NCBI GenBank assembly: GCA_001655205.1
Contig: LPNZ01004474.1
Coordinates: 1 to 23,104 of the forward strand
Reading direction: 5' to 3'
Source: Lenisia limosa
Lineage: Eukaryota; Breviatea
DNA length: 23,104 nt
Part shown: positions 10,668 through 20,061 of the stretch, in pieces
Numbering within the stretch: the first letter of the stretch is position 1
Layout: each line of letters starts with the position of its first letter
Position numbers and translations under genes: made by a program
Notes under the pieces: generated by a model
Databases searched by the model: none
The model's input: only the letters and a program-made list of their open reading frames with translations
What the model was told of the DNA's origin: nothing

Positions 10668-11990
10668 TCAAACCTTCAATACGACGGGGGAATGGGGTGG
10701 TGACGATGATCGACTTGGTCGCCGTGTGCACAAGGACGTAATGGGGGTCCATGTCGGCCTGGGGATAAACAAAGCAAAAGGAAGGTGCAACAATCAGAGA
10801 AGAATATCAATAGTCCATAAAACATACCACGGTGTGTAGTCGGGAGACTTCTTCGAAATGGCTTTCAGAAGAATAATATGGTATGCAATGTAGCAGTATG
10901 CAATTCCTGGGATGTGAAAACGAACTCAATTAACACAAGCAAAAGAAGCTCAAGGACAAACCAATGAGGCCATCAAGGATGAAGTGATTCCCTGTTGCAA
11001 CAATGCAGAGGAACATCATCACGGGGTACAATAAGAAGAGCCTTGTCCCTATACAGTGACAGGTGTTCGTGTACTGGTGGATGCAAATTGAACTCACAAA
11101 CATTTGGATTGGCCTAACTTCCAAAGAGCAACACCCATAAGAATAACATAGCCTAAATGCATACTTGGCATTGCAGCATATGGATTCTGGAAAAATTAAT
11201 TTCAACTAAAATTATTTTCACAAACACAACACCAAACCCACTCCTTTGATAGCAGCCTGGTCATTTTCATAGATATCCACACTGCTGAATTTTCGAAGGG
11301 TGTCAACGAAACCGTACTCCGATAACATCCGAGGTCTGGAAAGGTAAAGTTTCAATGATTGAATTCAGCGTTTCAGTTAGCTGCTCACGGGGCGCATGGA
11401 AACGCTGCATAGGTAATTGCAGCAAAGACGTTCATCAGGTAGAATGTGTCTCGAATGAAGAAGAAGTGGCTTTTCTTCTTGAAATACAACCAAACAAAGA
11501 ATATCAGAGTTGGAGGAAAGTGGAAGGTGAGATAAAACCTAGACAATTAGTCCAAATCTTCCAAAAAAAGAGGCTGTTTTAAAAAAACCCTACACACCAA
11601 TTAAGGAATTTTATGACAGCGTCATAAGGAAGCAAAGCTTTCTGAATGGAAGGCTCAAGGAACATGAGGGTGGCTTTTTCGAAAAAGACAACCTACACAT
11701 GTGACTTTGGAAATCCAAAAAAGGAAACAAACCGAATGAGCGTGCCTGAATGCTACTTCTTTCTGAGCGATGGCAATCATACGAATAAACTTGTATACAA
11801 AATGTACCAAGAAAAAAACGGCAACCTGACGACGGTTAGTCAAATTTCCAATTCAACTCAAACGGAGGAAAAATCTTCACAGCAGGAACGCTCACCATAC
11901 CTGAACTAAAAATGGCTTCAACTTCAAAAGAAAAACCACAAACGCTGTCACAAACTTCCTATTTTTTAGATTAATCAAGGAAGAGGACAT
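10668..11990 (-). CDS. PAP2-superfamily membrane phosphatase/transferase (PAP2_3, Aur1-like)
   Basis: Multi-pass membrane enzyme related to inositolphosphotransferases and lipid phosphatases. Exons 11990-11901, 11825-11733, 11692-11598, 11538-11389, 11335-11251, 11186-11102, 11048-10962, 10906-10828 and 10758-10668 give 284 residues. Family marks appear in order: a membrane helix then HFPP, a hydrophobic segment ending in FPCAPPRML, NPYAAMPSMH (catalytic P-S-x-H block), and YPVMMFLCIVATGNHFILDG (H-x3-D, the nucleophile block). Several hydrophobic segments fit about six membrane passes. Substrate cannot be told from the sequence; inositolphosphorylceramide synthase-like or phosphatidate phosphatase-like activity are both possible. 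The last exon, a Ser/Pro/Arg-rich tail, is the least certain because an overlapping frame is also open there. The gene is divergent from RPL30. Confidence 0.82.
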
Positions 11991-12462
11991 ATTTAGCAAC
12001 TAGTAATATCAACTCACTGTGTTATTGATGAAAGATCATCGTTTTCAGATTCAAGTTCGAGTCGGGTGTACGTCTCCCGTGTACGGCTCCAAGCGTGTTT
12101 TATCATCATATTTTAATGTATGTAAATACAATGGCACGCAGAAGAGACTTGGAAAGACCCTGTATCATGAGTTTAGCTTTGTACAAAAATGGATATCCAA
12201 ACACCGAAAAGTTATGGGTCATCTTTAACTATATTGCACCACTTAAATATCTTATAAGATCATCAAATACCTTTAACCAGACGCATTTCCATCAAGAGAT
12301 AAAAACGAGACTCTCCGATCAAGCTCACCTTGTCTGTGTGACTTTTGCTTGCCCAATTAATCAATTAATCTATTACTTATAATAAATAAAGCTGAAATAA
12401 AGTATTAAAACAGACTTTGCATGACACGGAAACCAAACAAAAAGAAATGTAATATCGTACAA

Positions 12463-12482
12463 TGAACTGAACTGAACTGAAC
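12463..12482 (+). repeat. Four direct TGAAC repeats upstream of RPL30
   Basis: Four perfect tandem copies of the pentamer TGAAC end five bases before the TATA box. The position suggests an upstream activating element, though a simple microsatellite is equally possible. Confidence 0.5.
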
Positions 12483-12487
12483 GGTCT

Positions 12488-12495
12488 TATAAAAG
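12488..12495 (+). promoter_or_regulatory. TATA box of RPL30
   Basis: TATAAAAG lies 50 bp before the RPL30 ATG. A pyrimidine tract, CCTCTCTCTCTCC, follows at 12518-12530, at the distance where transcription would start. This resembles the 5' terminal oligopyrimidine start of ribosomal-protein mRNAs. Confidence 0.6.
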
Positions 12496-12537
12496 TCACA
12501 TATTTTCCACATTTGATCCTCTCTCTCTCCAATCAAA

Positions 12538-12949
12538 ATGGTGTCCGCTAAGAAGGCTAAGAAGTCCATCGAGTCTATCAACTCTCGTCTCTCTCTTGTC
12601 ATGAAATCCGGCAAGGCTGTCCTCGGCTACAAGGAGACTCTTAAGAGCATCCGCCAAGTTTGTTAACATCATTTTTGGATTGTTTCTAACTGCTGTAGGG
12701 AAAGGCCAAGCTCATCATCATCGCCAAGAACTCTCCCGTTCTCCGCAAGTCTGAGATCGAGTACTACTCCATGCTCGACGTCACTGGAATCCACCACTAT
12801 TCCGGAAGTAAGGATTTTAGTGATGGTAGTCCTTTCTGACCTTCCTAGACAACAACGAACTTGGTGCTGCCTGCGGTAAGTACTTCGGTATCTCCGTTAT
12901 GGCCATCATCAACCCTGGAGACTCTGATATCCTCGGAGAGTCCAAGTAA
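12538..12949 (+). CDS. RPL30: Large-subunit ribosomal protein eL30
   Basis: Component of the 60S ribosomal subunit. Exons 12538-12657, 12699-12807 and 12849-12949 give 109 residues against about 105-115 in other eukaryotes. The sequence follows the family closely: [61 protein letters not shown] and INPGDSDI. Both introns are exactly 41 nt. In yeast L30 binds a kink-turn in its own transcript; I did not identify such an element here. Confidence 0.97.
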
Positions 12950-13587
12950 ATTGGTTCCATCCTACACCGAGATTGAAGAGCGTTTTCGCCAGAGAAGCAC
13001 TTGCTCGTGTGGAGGCATCTCTTTTATTTGTTTTCTTGATAAATAAATGAGATTACTTGAATAAGTTGTGATTTCTACAAGTTTTGAAGGGTCTTATTAT
13101 TTTTGTGGACAGGATAAGAACTCTCTTTGAACTTTTTTGGTCATATTTGTTCGTTGTTCTTTCCTTGTTAGTTGATGTTGAGCTGGAGGAGGTGGAGTAA
13201 GTAAATTGAAAAGTATATACTGTCTGTGAAAACACAACAATGATCCCATGTGATCCTGGTTTCCCCAAACCCAGTAACCCCTTCCCCCTTCCATCTTGCC
13301 TCCATCCATCTCTTTAAAGTAAAAAAGCAAGTCAAAGTAAGAAAGTAATAAATACCTTCTCTGCCTTTCCCTTCAAACATTAACCCTTGAACAATTCGCC
13401 AAAGGTCAGTTTTCAAACCTCATTTGGGCCTTTGGGCTGATAAGTTAAACACTGGAGTAAGAACCTTAGCTCCCTTTCCGAGTGTATCTCTGAAATTGCA
13501 ATGGATATTGCTGGGTAGGGGGGTTGTTTGAAGGTTCTTTTGTATCTTATGAGTTTTTTTTTTTGTTGTTTTTTTTTTTGCTTTGAA
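12950..13587. other. RPL30 3' flank and NIP30 promoter
   Basis: After the poly(A) signal the region has scattered short frames on the minus strand without protein character. A T-rich run at 13553-13579 ends just before the next start codon. No further gene seen. Confidence 0.45.
13042..13047 (+). terminator. Polyadenylation signal of RPL30
   Basis: AATAAA about 93 bp after the stop codon, followed by a T/G-rich region, fits the 3' end of the RPL30 transcript. Confidence 0.55.
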
Positions 13588-15294
13588 ATGAACAAAGACA
13601 TAATATCTAGTGCAACAACCGAGAGTCGGTTTGTGTCGGAGGCTGACATCGAAAAAGAAAAGGAACGCGTGGCTGAGGTAAGAGTCTCAGTATCATTGAT
13701 TAATTGCATTTCTCCCCTTCCTCTAATTTTCCTTCGTTTTACTCCCCCATCCACATTTCGCTCAGTTTCCTTCCTTGATTTCATGAATTGAACTTTATGC
13801 AGTCCAGATCAATGCCAAGCGTCATGAATGGGGCGGTGGTGATATGCCAGAGTTGGAGAAGGTGATTGGGGATTATGCGGCTTTGAATAATTTAACGTAG
13901 CTCTATTCGAAATATAGAATATTATATCATTCATTTTATTTCTTGTAATGTACATACTCTCACCCTGTTAGAAGCAAGCTGAGGTCTCTGGAGCTTCTCT
14001 TTTTCAGCAGCTTAAAGAGAGGTAGGTTCGTGAGCGTGTAACCATTTTTCTTCCATTACCATGGCTTACTCTTTAGAGAAGCTGATGAGAGGAGAAAATG
14101 GGAGGAGCAGGAAAACACTTTCGGTTTGTGTTCGCTTTTAAAATAATGAAAAACTTGGGTTGGTTTTTGATTGATTCCTTCAGAGTTGACGGGTCTCAAT
14201 GAGGAGGAAGCTTCCTTCCTTGCCCAACAGGCTGACTTGGCGAGTCGAGTTGGGAGAGGGTTCTTGATCATCTTGCGCTTTATTTAGCTTGCAATAAACT
14301 GTAACAATATTTCACATTCTCCTACTTCAAAAATATTCCAAATCCTTTTCTCCTCTCTTCGTGTGGATATAAACCTTGTTTTTTTTTGCCCTATATCATA
14401 TGTATTATAGAATATTGTAGATATGTTACATACATATATATAATGTGTATATTTCCTGCTTCATTTGGTTGATAGTCTAGAAAGAAAGAATGCAAAAACA
14501 ACTAATTCGTGATGAGCTGGCCAACTTTAAGGTTTGACTGGGTAACTGTATCGTTTTTTTCTCTTTTCGATATATTTTTTTTTTTTNNNNNNNNNNNNNN
14601 NNNNNNNNNNNNNNNNNNNNNNNNNNNNNNNNNNNNNNNNNNNNNNNNNNNNNNNNNNNNNNNNNNNNNNNNNNNNNNNNNNNNNNNNNNNNNNNNNNNN
14701 NNNNNNNNNNNNNNNNNNNNNNNNNNNNNNNNNNNNNNNNNNNNNNNNNNNNNNNNNNNNNNNNNNNNNNNNNNNNNNNNNNNNNNNNNTGTGCTGTGTC
14801 AGTCAACAGAGATTTGGGGTTTTTTTGTTTCCTAAAATTGTCCAATTTTACTCCCCCCTCCCCCCACCCCCAATTTACACCACTCCTTCAGGCACAAGTG
14901 ATTGAGAGGAATACAGTTGCCGTCAAAGAGGCCCCAAACCTTTACGTTGAAAATAAAAAGTCAACAGATCTCTTCTTAGGTTAGTGTTTTCATCACGCCT
15001 GATTGCTTGCTCCCAATATGATTTAATGATTTAGCATCAAACGAGTCACCAGAGGTTCTAGCCAAAACAGTTAAGGTAAAGTAAATTTTGAATATTTGAA
15101 GATATTCTGAAAGTTCACTTTGTAAAATATTTGGTTTTCAGGGTATGATTATTCACTGTTCGTTTTATCAAGCCCTTTTAAGACCCCCCCCCCCCTCGCC
15201 TACTCCATATGTTTAATTACTCAAGGTTGATGTGGTGAAGAAGAGGAAGAAGAAGAAGACCGTCAACAAACTTATGGGACTCCTTGGCGACTGA
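13588..15294 (+). CDS. NIP30/FAM192A-type nuclear protein (PSME3IP1 homologue)
   Basis: Homologue of the PA28-gamma-interacting nuclear protein. Exons 13588-13677, 13808-13861, 13972-14021, 14077-14123, 14184-14248, 14481-14531, 14892-14979, 15035-15075 and 15226-15294 give 184 residues. Family features in order: FVSEADIEKEKERV near residue 10, then EWGGGDMPE, SLFQQLKEREADERRKWEEQ, the GLNEEEASFLAQQ block, a charged helix (KERMQKQLIRDELANF), and a basic C-terminus KKRKKKK followed by VNKLMGLLGD, a likely nuclear localisation signal. The order FVSE, LxExL, GLxEDExxFL is diagnostic of the NIP30 domain. Human relatives are longer (about 250 residues), mainly in the linker. One intron contains the gap 14587-14789. 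Whether the organism has a PA28 proteasome activator cannot be seen here. Confidence 0.85.
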
Positions 15295-15720
15295 ATATAA
15301 TCGTTGTAGTTGTATTATAATAGTTTAATGGGTAAATGTAACAACAAATTTTAAAACTTCACTTTGCTGGGGGGAGGGGGTATTGTTTTTATCTACCCCT
15401 CCTCTCTTCGACTTCACAAACAAAATACCAAATCCCTCAATTTCAAGCTTATTATTAGAAGCTTCTAAGGAATGATAGAATGCGGGCGGGAACTGATATG
15501 GAACCAATTGTTAAACTCGGTTTGTCCCAGTCCCCGGCGCGGTTCTGAACTTGTGCTCGCTCCTTTTTTTCCTTTGATTGCCTGGTTGCCCTGTCTTTTG
15601 GTGTGATATTGTGATTTTGTGTGTTGGTAAAGGTAAGTAGACAGGATTATTGTGTTACCCCCCCTCTCTCTCTCTCCGTTTCCGTTCAACATTCTTTGAG
15701 GAATTGATTGGCGCATAACC
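15295..15720. promoter_or_regulatory. Intergenic region and carrier promoter
   Basis: The 426 bp contain a GC-rich patch (CCCCGGCGCGG near 15531-15543) and a C/T tract, CCCCCCTCTCTCTCTCTCC at 15659-15677, about 45 bp before the carrier ATG. No gene seen. Confidence 0.45.
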
Positions 15721-17804
15721 ATGGCCGATGAAAAAAAGCCCCAAGGGCTGAAAAGTATGTCAGGGAGGAACATATACCATCTGTCTTCTTCCAGTTCGAG
15801 TTTAGAATTGTGTTTTGTGTTTTCTCTAACTATTAAGAAGCATGGTTTGCTGTGAAGCCCTTCCTCTTTGCTGGACTCTCGGGATCCTTTGCCACTTCAA
15901 TTATTCAGCCTTCAGATACTGTCAAAGTATGAAAATCCAAACAGTTTCACCACTTGCCTCATATAAAATCTTGTCGGTTCTGGTTTCTCTATTGTTTTCT
16001 ACTTGAATGACCATGTAGGTTCGAATTCAAGTTGCAGATAAGGCTACTCAGGTTGGTAATAAAGGCTTCACTCTGTAAACGCTTATCTCGTATTTAGAAT
16101 TTGACTGCCTCCAAAATTATCCGTGATATGGTTCGAAAAGAAGGGGTTTCCTCTTTTTACGCAGGTGGGAATGAAAGGAATCCTGCTGCCTTGATGTCAC
16201 ATTTCCTTTTTTTCGGGAATATCATTGAAACTGCATAAAGTTTTTTTTATATATATATTTTCGAAATTTATTCTGACAACGAAGGCCTCAGCGCTGCAAT
16301 TCTGAGACAGTTTACCTACAAATTGACGTCACTGGGTGTCTATAACTCCCTTGTACACCGCCTATCGGATGGGGTTTGCTGGGTGTTTTGATGATCCTTG
16401 TTTTATTCCTCATTTCTTTATATATACTATAGCTATCATATCATATAGTACGTAAAAAATATGCTTCACCAATATACATATATATAGAATAAATATTATA
16501 TCATATGTGCATCTTCGTTTTCACTGGTATAGGGGCGTAAAGACCTTCCCGTATACCAACGCATTGGTATTGGCTTTATTGGTGGAATCTGTGGAGGAAC
16601 TGTTGGTACTCCAATGGATAGTATGGGGCGGTTTTTTCTTGTTTTCCTTTTGAATTCCAACTTTTCACGTTTACTTTGTGTCAGTTATCTTGGTCCGTAT
16701 GCAAGCAGATAAGACTTTACCACCCGAATTGGTAGGTAAAATTTAGTGATACCGAGGTTGACTAATCTCACTCTTTTAGAGAAGAAACTATAAGCATGTA
16801 TTTGACGCATTGGGTAAAATGGCAAAGCAAGACGGTCTCAGTGGGAGGGGTAGGGTTTAATATGGGCTGTAGTCTCACAATTGAGGTGGGGACAAGTAGT
16901 AGCACTACTAGGGGTGGTATGCAAGTTGTCAATCATATTTGTTGAGTAAAAAGAGTTTGCGAAAAAAGATGGGAGCAAATGCTATGTCATCTTCAATATC
17001 GAATCTTGTGATTGGGAAGACTTGACACTGCAGTTGGAATGCTTCGAGGATGGCAGCCCACCGTACTGAGAGCGATGTCTTTGACCACGGGTAAGCTGAA
17101 TATCACTGCAATTGGCTGTTTACATTTTGGGGTTCATTGAGAAACTAACGTTCATTTTTTAGTTTTTATAACACGTTGGTTAACAAGTTCTGAGGATTTT
17201 TTTAATAATTCAACTGTCTTATTTTTTTTTTATCTTTTCATAAAATTCTTCAGGCATGATGGTCTCATATGACCTTACAAGAAACTGGTTAATGACCAAA
17301 ACAGGTCTGCTGGATCCTAGTTCACTGACATGAATGCCCAAAATGAATGCTATTAACTCTCACAGACAAGCCGAAAATGGCTATGTTGGGGGCATCTGCA
17401 GTTTCTGGAATGGTGTGCACGATAGCATCTCTTCCCTTTGATTTCCTGAAAACAAGGCTACAGCAACAGGCTTCAGGACCAGGGGTGACCCTTCGCTATC
17501 GTCATGCTCTCGACTGCGCTGTGAAGGTAGGAACTGGGTTTTTTGTCGTCTTTGTTATCCCTCTCTATTAGACGATACTTGTCTACCCGATTATTTAACT
17601 CACATTTCAAGGTGATTGCACAGGAAGGGCCCATGACTTTTTACAAAGGCTTTTGGACTTATTTCGTGAGAATTGGACCCCATGCTTTCCTCACTCTCAT
17701 CATCCTCGAGAATCTGAAGTCTTTGGCTGCAAAGTTTGGGGTGGCCTTGAAATTTTTCTCTTTTTTAGCTTACTTTTTTGTTTTTGTCATCCTTTCAGAT
17801 TTGA
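15721..17804 (+). CDS. SLC25A11: Mitochondrial 2-oxoglutarate/malate carrier
   Basis: Inner-membrane antiporter swapping 2-oxoglutarate for malate. Exons: 15721-15754, 15841-15926, 16019-16051, 16098-16164, 16285-16373, 16533-16620, 16685-16731, 16780-16840, 17034-17090, 17254-17304, 17366-17526, 17612-17740, 17799-17804; about 302 residues against 314 in human. The three carrier repeats show PSDTVKVR, PMDIILVR and PFDFLKTR. Leu in place of the basic residue of the second signature is typical of the oxoglutarate carrier (human has PAEVALIR). GLSAAILRQFTYKLTSLGVY and GPHAFLTLIILE also match this subfamily. Exon 2 has a tandem acceptor (AAGAAG), so one Lys may be added. If the last intron is retained the frame runs on to TAA at 17843-17845. 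Confidence 0.92.
16425..16510. repeat. AT-rich intron island in the carrier gene
   Basis: TA-rich block with ATCATATAGTACGTA and ATATCATATGTGC, resembling the block at 3841-3969 and the one at 14395-14450. It sits inside the intron 16374-16532 and accounts for more than half of it. Confidence 0.4.
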
Positions 17805-18404
17805 ATAAGCCCCCCCTCCCCAATCCTCATCAAGAAAAGGGCTAAACATAAAAGTCAAGTAGGGCCACGTAATTCTGTTGTTTGAGCCCGTCTATTTACA
17901 TTGTGTTGTTGCTTACCGAGTTGAATATCTCATTTGGAGGTACAGAGAAATCTTTACGATTCCCCAACAACCATTCAATTTAGTGATGAACCAATATCAA
18001 AATGACATCAACAGAATTGTAAATTATTGTCACAAAAACTACATTGGAAAGTGGTATCTCACCAGATACACACGAAAGAAAGAAAAATGGACCATTGGGC
18101 ATTGGGAGGGTTTTGATACCTATAAGGTGAAGAAAAAGCAAGCAAAAGCAAATCATGAATAGCTGGTTATGTCATTGTTGAAAAGTGAGGGTGACTAGTC
18201 GACATCGAATACACACCAATAGATTCAAGATAAAAAGTAAAAATGAAAGTTGAATATTTATGCAACTGAGCCCTTAAGAAAGATTGGGAACAGTTATAAC
18301 TCCACATATTGTAGATCAGAGTATACGGTCGAATTGAAGGTTACATTTCAAAGAATATTCAGGAGACTGAAAATAGCATTATTATCATATCAATTTCGAC
18401 AAAC
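17805..18404. other. Convergent intergenic region
   Basis: About 600 bp between the converging carrier and MIP18 genes. A 94-codon open frame at 17878-18162 (+) has a basic, aromatic-rich end (GKWYLTRYTRKKEKW) but no recognised domain and no supporting splice partners, so it is not called as a gene. It may be shared 3' flank. Confidence 0.4.
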
Positions 18405-19839
18405 CTATTCGGTTTCGCATCTTCTCAGGCAGCCATTGACGACCCCCAGGAGATGGTTATTCTCGAGTGCAGCAATGCATCTCTCCTGAAAGTGTCAAAT
18501 GAAGCAACACGATCAAATCAAGAGGTCAGGACACGCGGCCATATTTGATATTATTTCGAAACGTCAAGGACTTGATTTCACTGTTACGTACTCAGCGTGC
18601 ATTTTCTGCAAATAAAGTCCTGCCTGTATTATTTCACAAAATTGGAAAATTTATGAAACAAAAAAAAAAAAAAAAAATCAANNNNNNNNNNNNNNNNNNN
18701 NNNNNNNNNNNNNNNNNNNNNNNNNNNNNNNNNNNNAACAAAACAAACAATGCCCAGGCCAGTCGCTTCTGTAGCACCGCATCCCATCAATGATAAAAAA
18801 GCCTCCAATCTCTGTATATATCATATGTAGGTATGTGTGTATCATTTTTTTAGAACTTCCGTGTGAATGTGAGCGTTTCCCCAGCAGGATGAAAAAGGGA
18901 GAGATGTGTCACAAAAAAAAAAAAAAAAAANNNNNNNNNNCGCATCCCATCATTATTGATTGATTCAATAGCCAGTTCAATAGCCAGTTCAATGGGGAGT
19001 TTACATAGAGGTGATTAGGGCATGGTAGGGGAGAATCAACTCTGCTGCTAGAAACACACAAACAACAAAACAAGAAAGCCCATCAATCGCTTTTGTTACA
19101 CCGAATCACACCACTCCAGCATCAGAAGCAGGCCATTGAAATAATCAAAACAGCACAGTGAAAAATGTGACCCCACCTTCTCTCATTGGTCAAATATCAG
19201 AGAATAGAAAAAATTACCCTCCTCTAAAAGAGAGTACCTTCATGCCAATATTCTTCATCGAAATTCCCTTCGTTTCACTCCCCCCCTCTAGTTTAACCCC
19301 GCATTATTAACCATTGATTCAGCGTTAAAGGAAATGAACAAACCTTATCATTAAGCTGCTTGTTAATCGTCTTTTCACTATTGTGCGTTCCCTCCTTGAT
19401 ATACACATCAATCTAAAGAGTAACTATGACAAATCCATAGGGGTGGGTTGCAAAATTGATGCACAGCAATTTCCCCAAACCTTTGTTGCTGGTGCCAGGC
19501 AGCGCATTAACCTCACTCTTATTGACAAGCCAATAACAGTGGACATTGAACAGTGTGGGATTGTGGGGGTGAACTCGACTCGAATCAGACTGCATAGAGT
19601 CATATGAGTGACTGAATAAAATGAGAAACCCACTTGTTCTTCACGTAGATCTGTTCTTTGCATACAACTTTAAGTTGCTCAAGGGTGAGGGGGTGCTCAG
19701 GATCTCCAATATCGCGAATAAGATCAAAAACTTCTTCACCATCAATGGTTTCGGCGTAATCGTCATCATATGGATGAGGGTCTATCCTTTTGACCTTAGA
19801 AACAGAAACAACTTCCGGATTGGCGTTTTCAAAGTCCAT
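18405..19839 (-). CDS. CIAO2: MIP18/CIA2 family cytosolic iron-sulfur assembly protein
   Basis: Targeting-complex subunit that passes Fe-S clusters to cytosolic and nuclear apoproteins, acting with CIA1 and MMS19. Exons on the minus strand: 19839-19634, 19589-19481, 19412-19344 and 18485-18405, giving 154 residues against about 160 in human MIP18. Family blocks: [37 protein letters not shown] (with the conserved reactive Cys), [22 protein letters not shown] split over this length, and [17 protein letters not shown] at the C-terminus. All junctions are in frame. The third intron, 858 nt, carries repeats and two gaps. ERCIAALE replaces the usual ERVAAALE. Confidence 0.93.
18737..19120. repeat. 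Repeat cluster in MIP18 intron 3
   Basis: GTCGCTTCTGTAGCACCG (18762-18779) is followed by CATCCCATCA, and a diverged copy ATCGCTTTTGTTACACCGA lies at 19086-19104. CGCATCCCATCA occurs again at 18941-18952, directly after a 10-base gap. TTCAATAGCCAG is repeated twice, plus a partial copy, at 18964-18993. A-rich tracts precede both gaps. The cluster looks like fragments of a short dispersed repeat. Confidence 0.5.
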
Positions 19840-20061
19840 TTTTGCTCCAAACTTGTGTTATTTTAAGGTGACTTATTTTTTGATATATATATTTATAAAC
19901 ACTATTCAACACAAGTATATTGCACGATTTTTATATCCATAAAATGGTTTGAAATTTTTGTGCCAAAAAGGCAAATACGGCACCGTACGGCTGAATAATA
20001 GATCCTTCTAAGAATATTCGAAAAAAATCAATCTTTTTTCTTGTATTTGAGTTTTGTCAGT
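19840..20061. promoter_or_regulatory. Divergent promoter between MIP18 and PNP
   Basis: The 222 bp contain a TA-rich block near 19880-19900 (GATATATATATTTATAAAC) and the palindrome CCGTACGG at 19983-19990. These could be a TATA region and a factor site, but only position supports this. Confidence 0.45.

Larger units (their letters stand above)
11991..12537. promoter_or_regulatory. Divergent promoter region, PAP2 gene and RPL30
   Basis: The 547 bp hold two overlapping open frames (from 12019 and 12095) without recognisable protein features, plus AT-rich sequence with AATAAA strings near 12380. The RPL30-proximal end carries four TGAAC repeats, a TATA box and a pyrimidine tract, listed separately. 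Confidence 0.5.

Noticed and set aside
12019-12382. Two overlapping plus-strand frames of 69 and 95 codons
   Set aside because: No domain, no splice partners, and they lie in the promoter region between divergent genes. AATAAA strings near 12380 alone do not make a gene.
13053-13416. Three overlapping minus-strand frames after RPL30
   Set aside because: They are low-complexity, mutually overlapping and without motifs. They lie in the RPL30 3' flank.
17878-18162. 94-codon plus-strand frame between converging genes
   Set aside because: Open frames of this length occur by chance in AT-rich DNA. No family match was recognised, though a small lineage-specific gene is not excluded.
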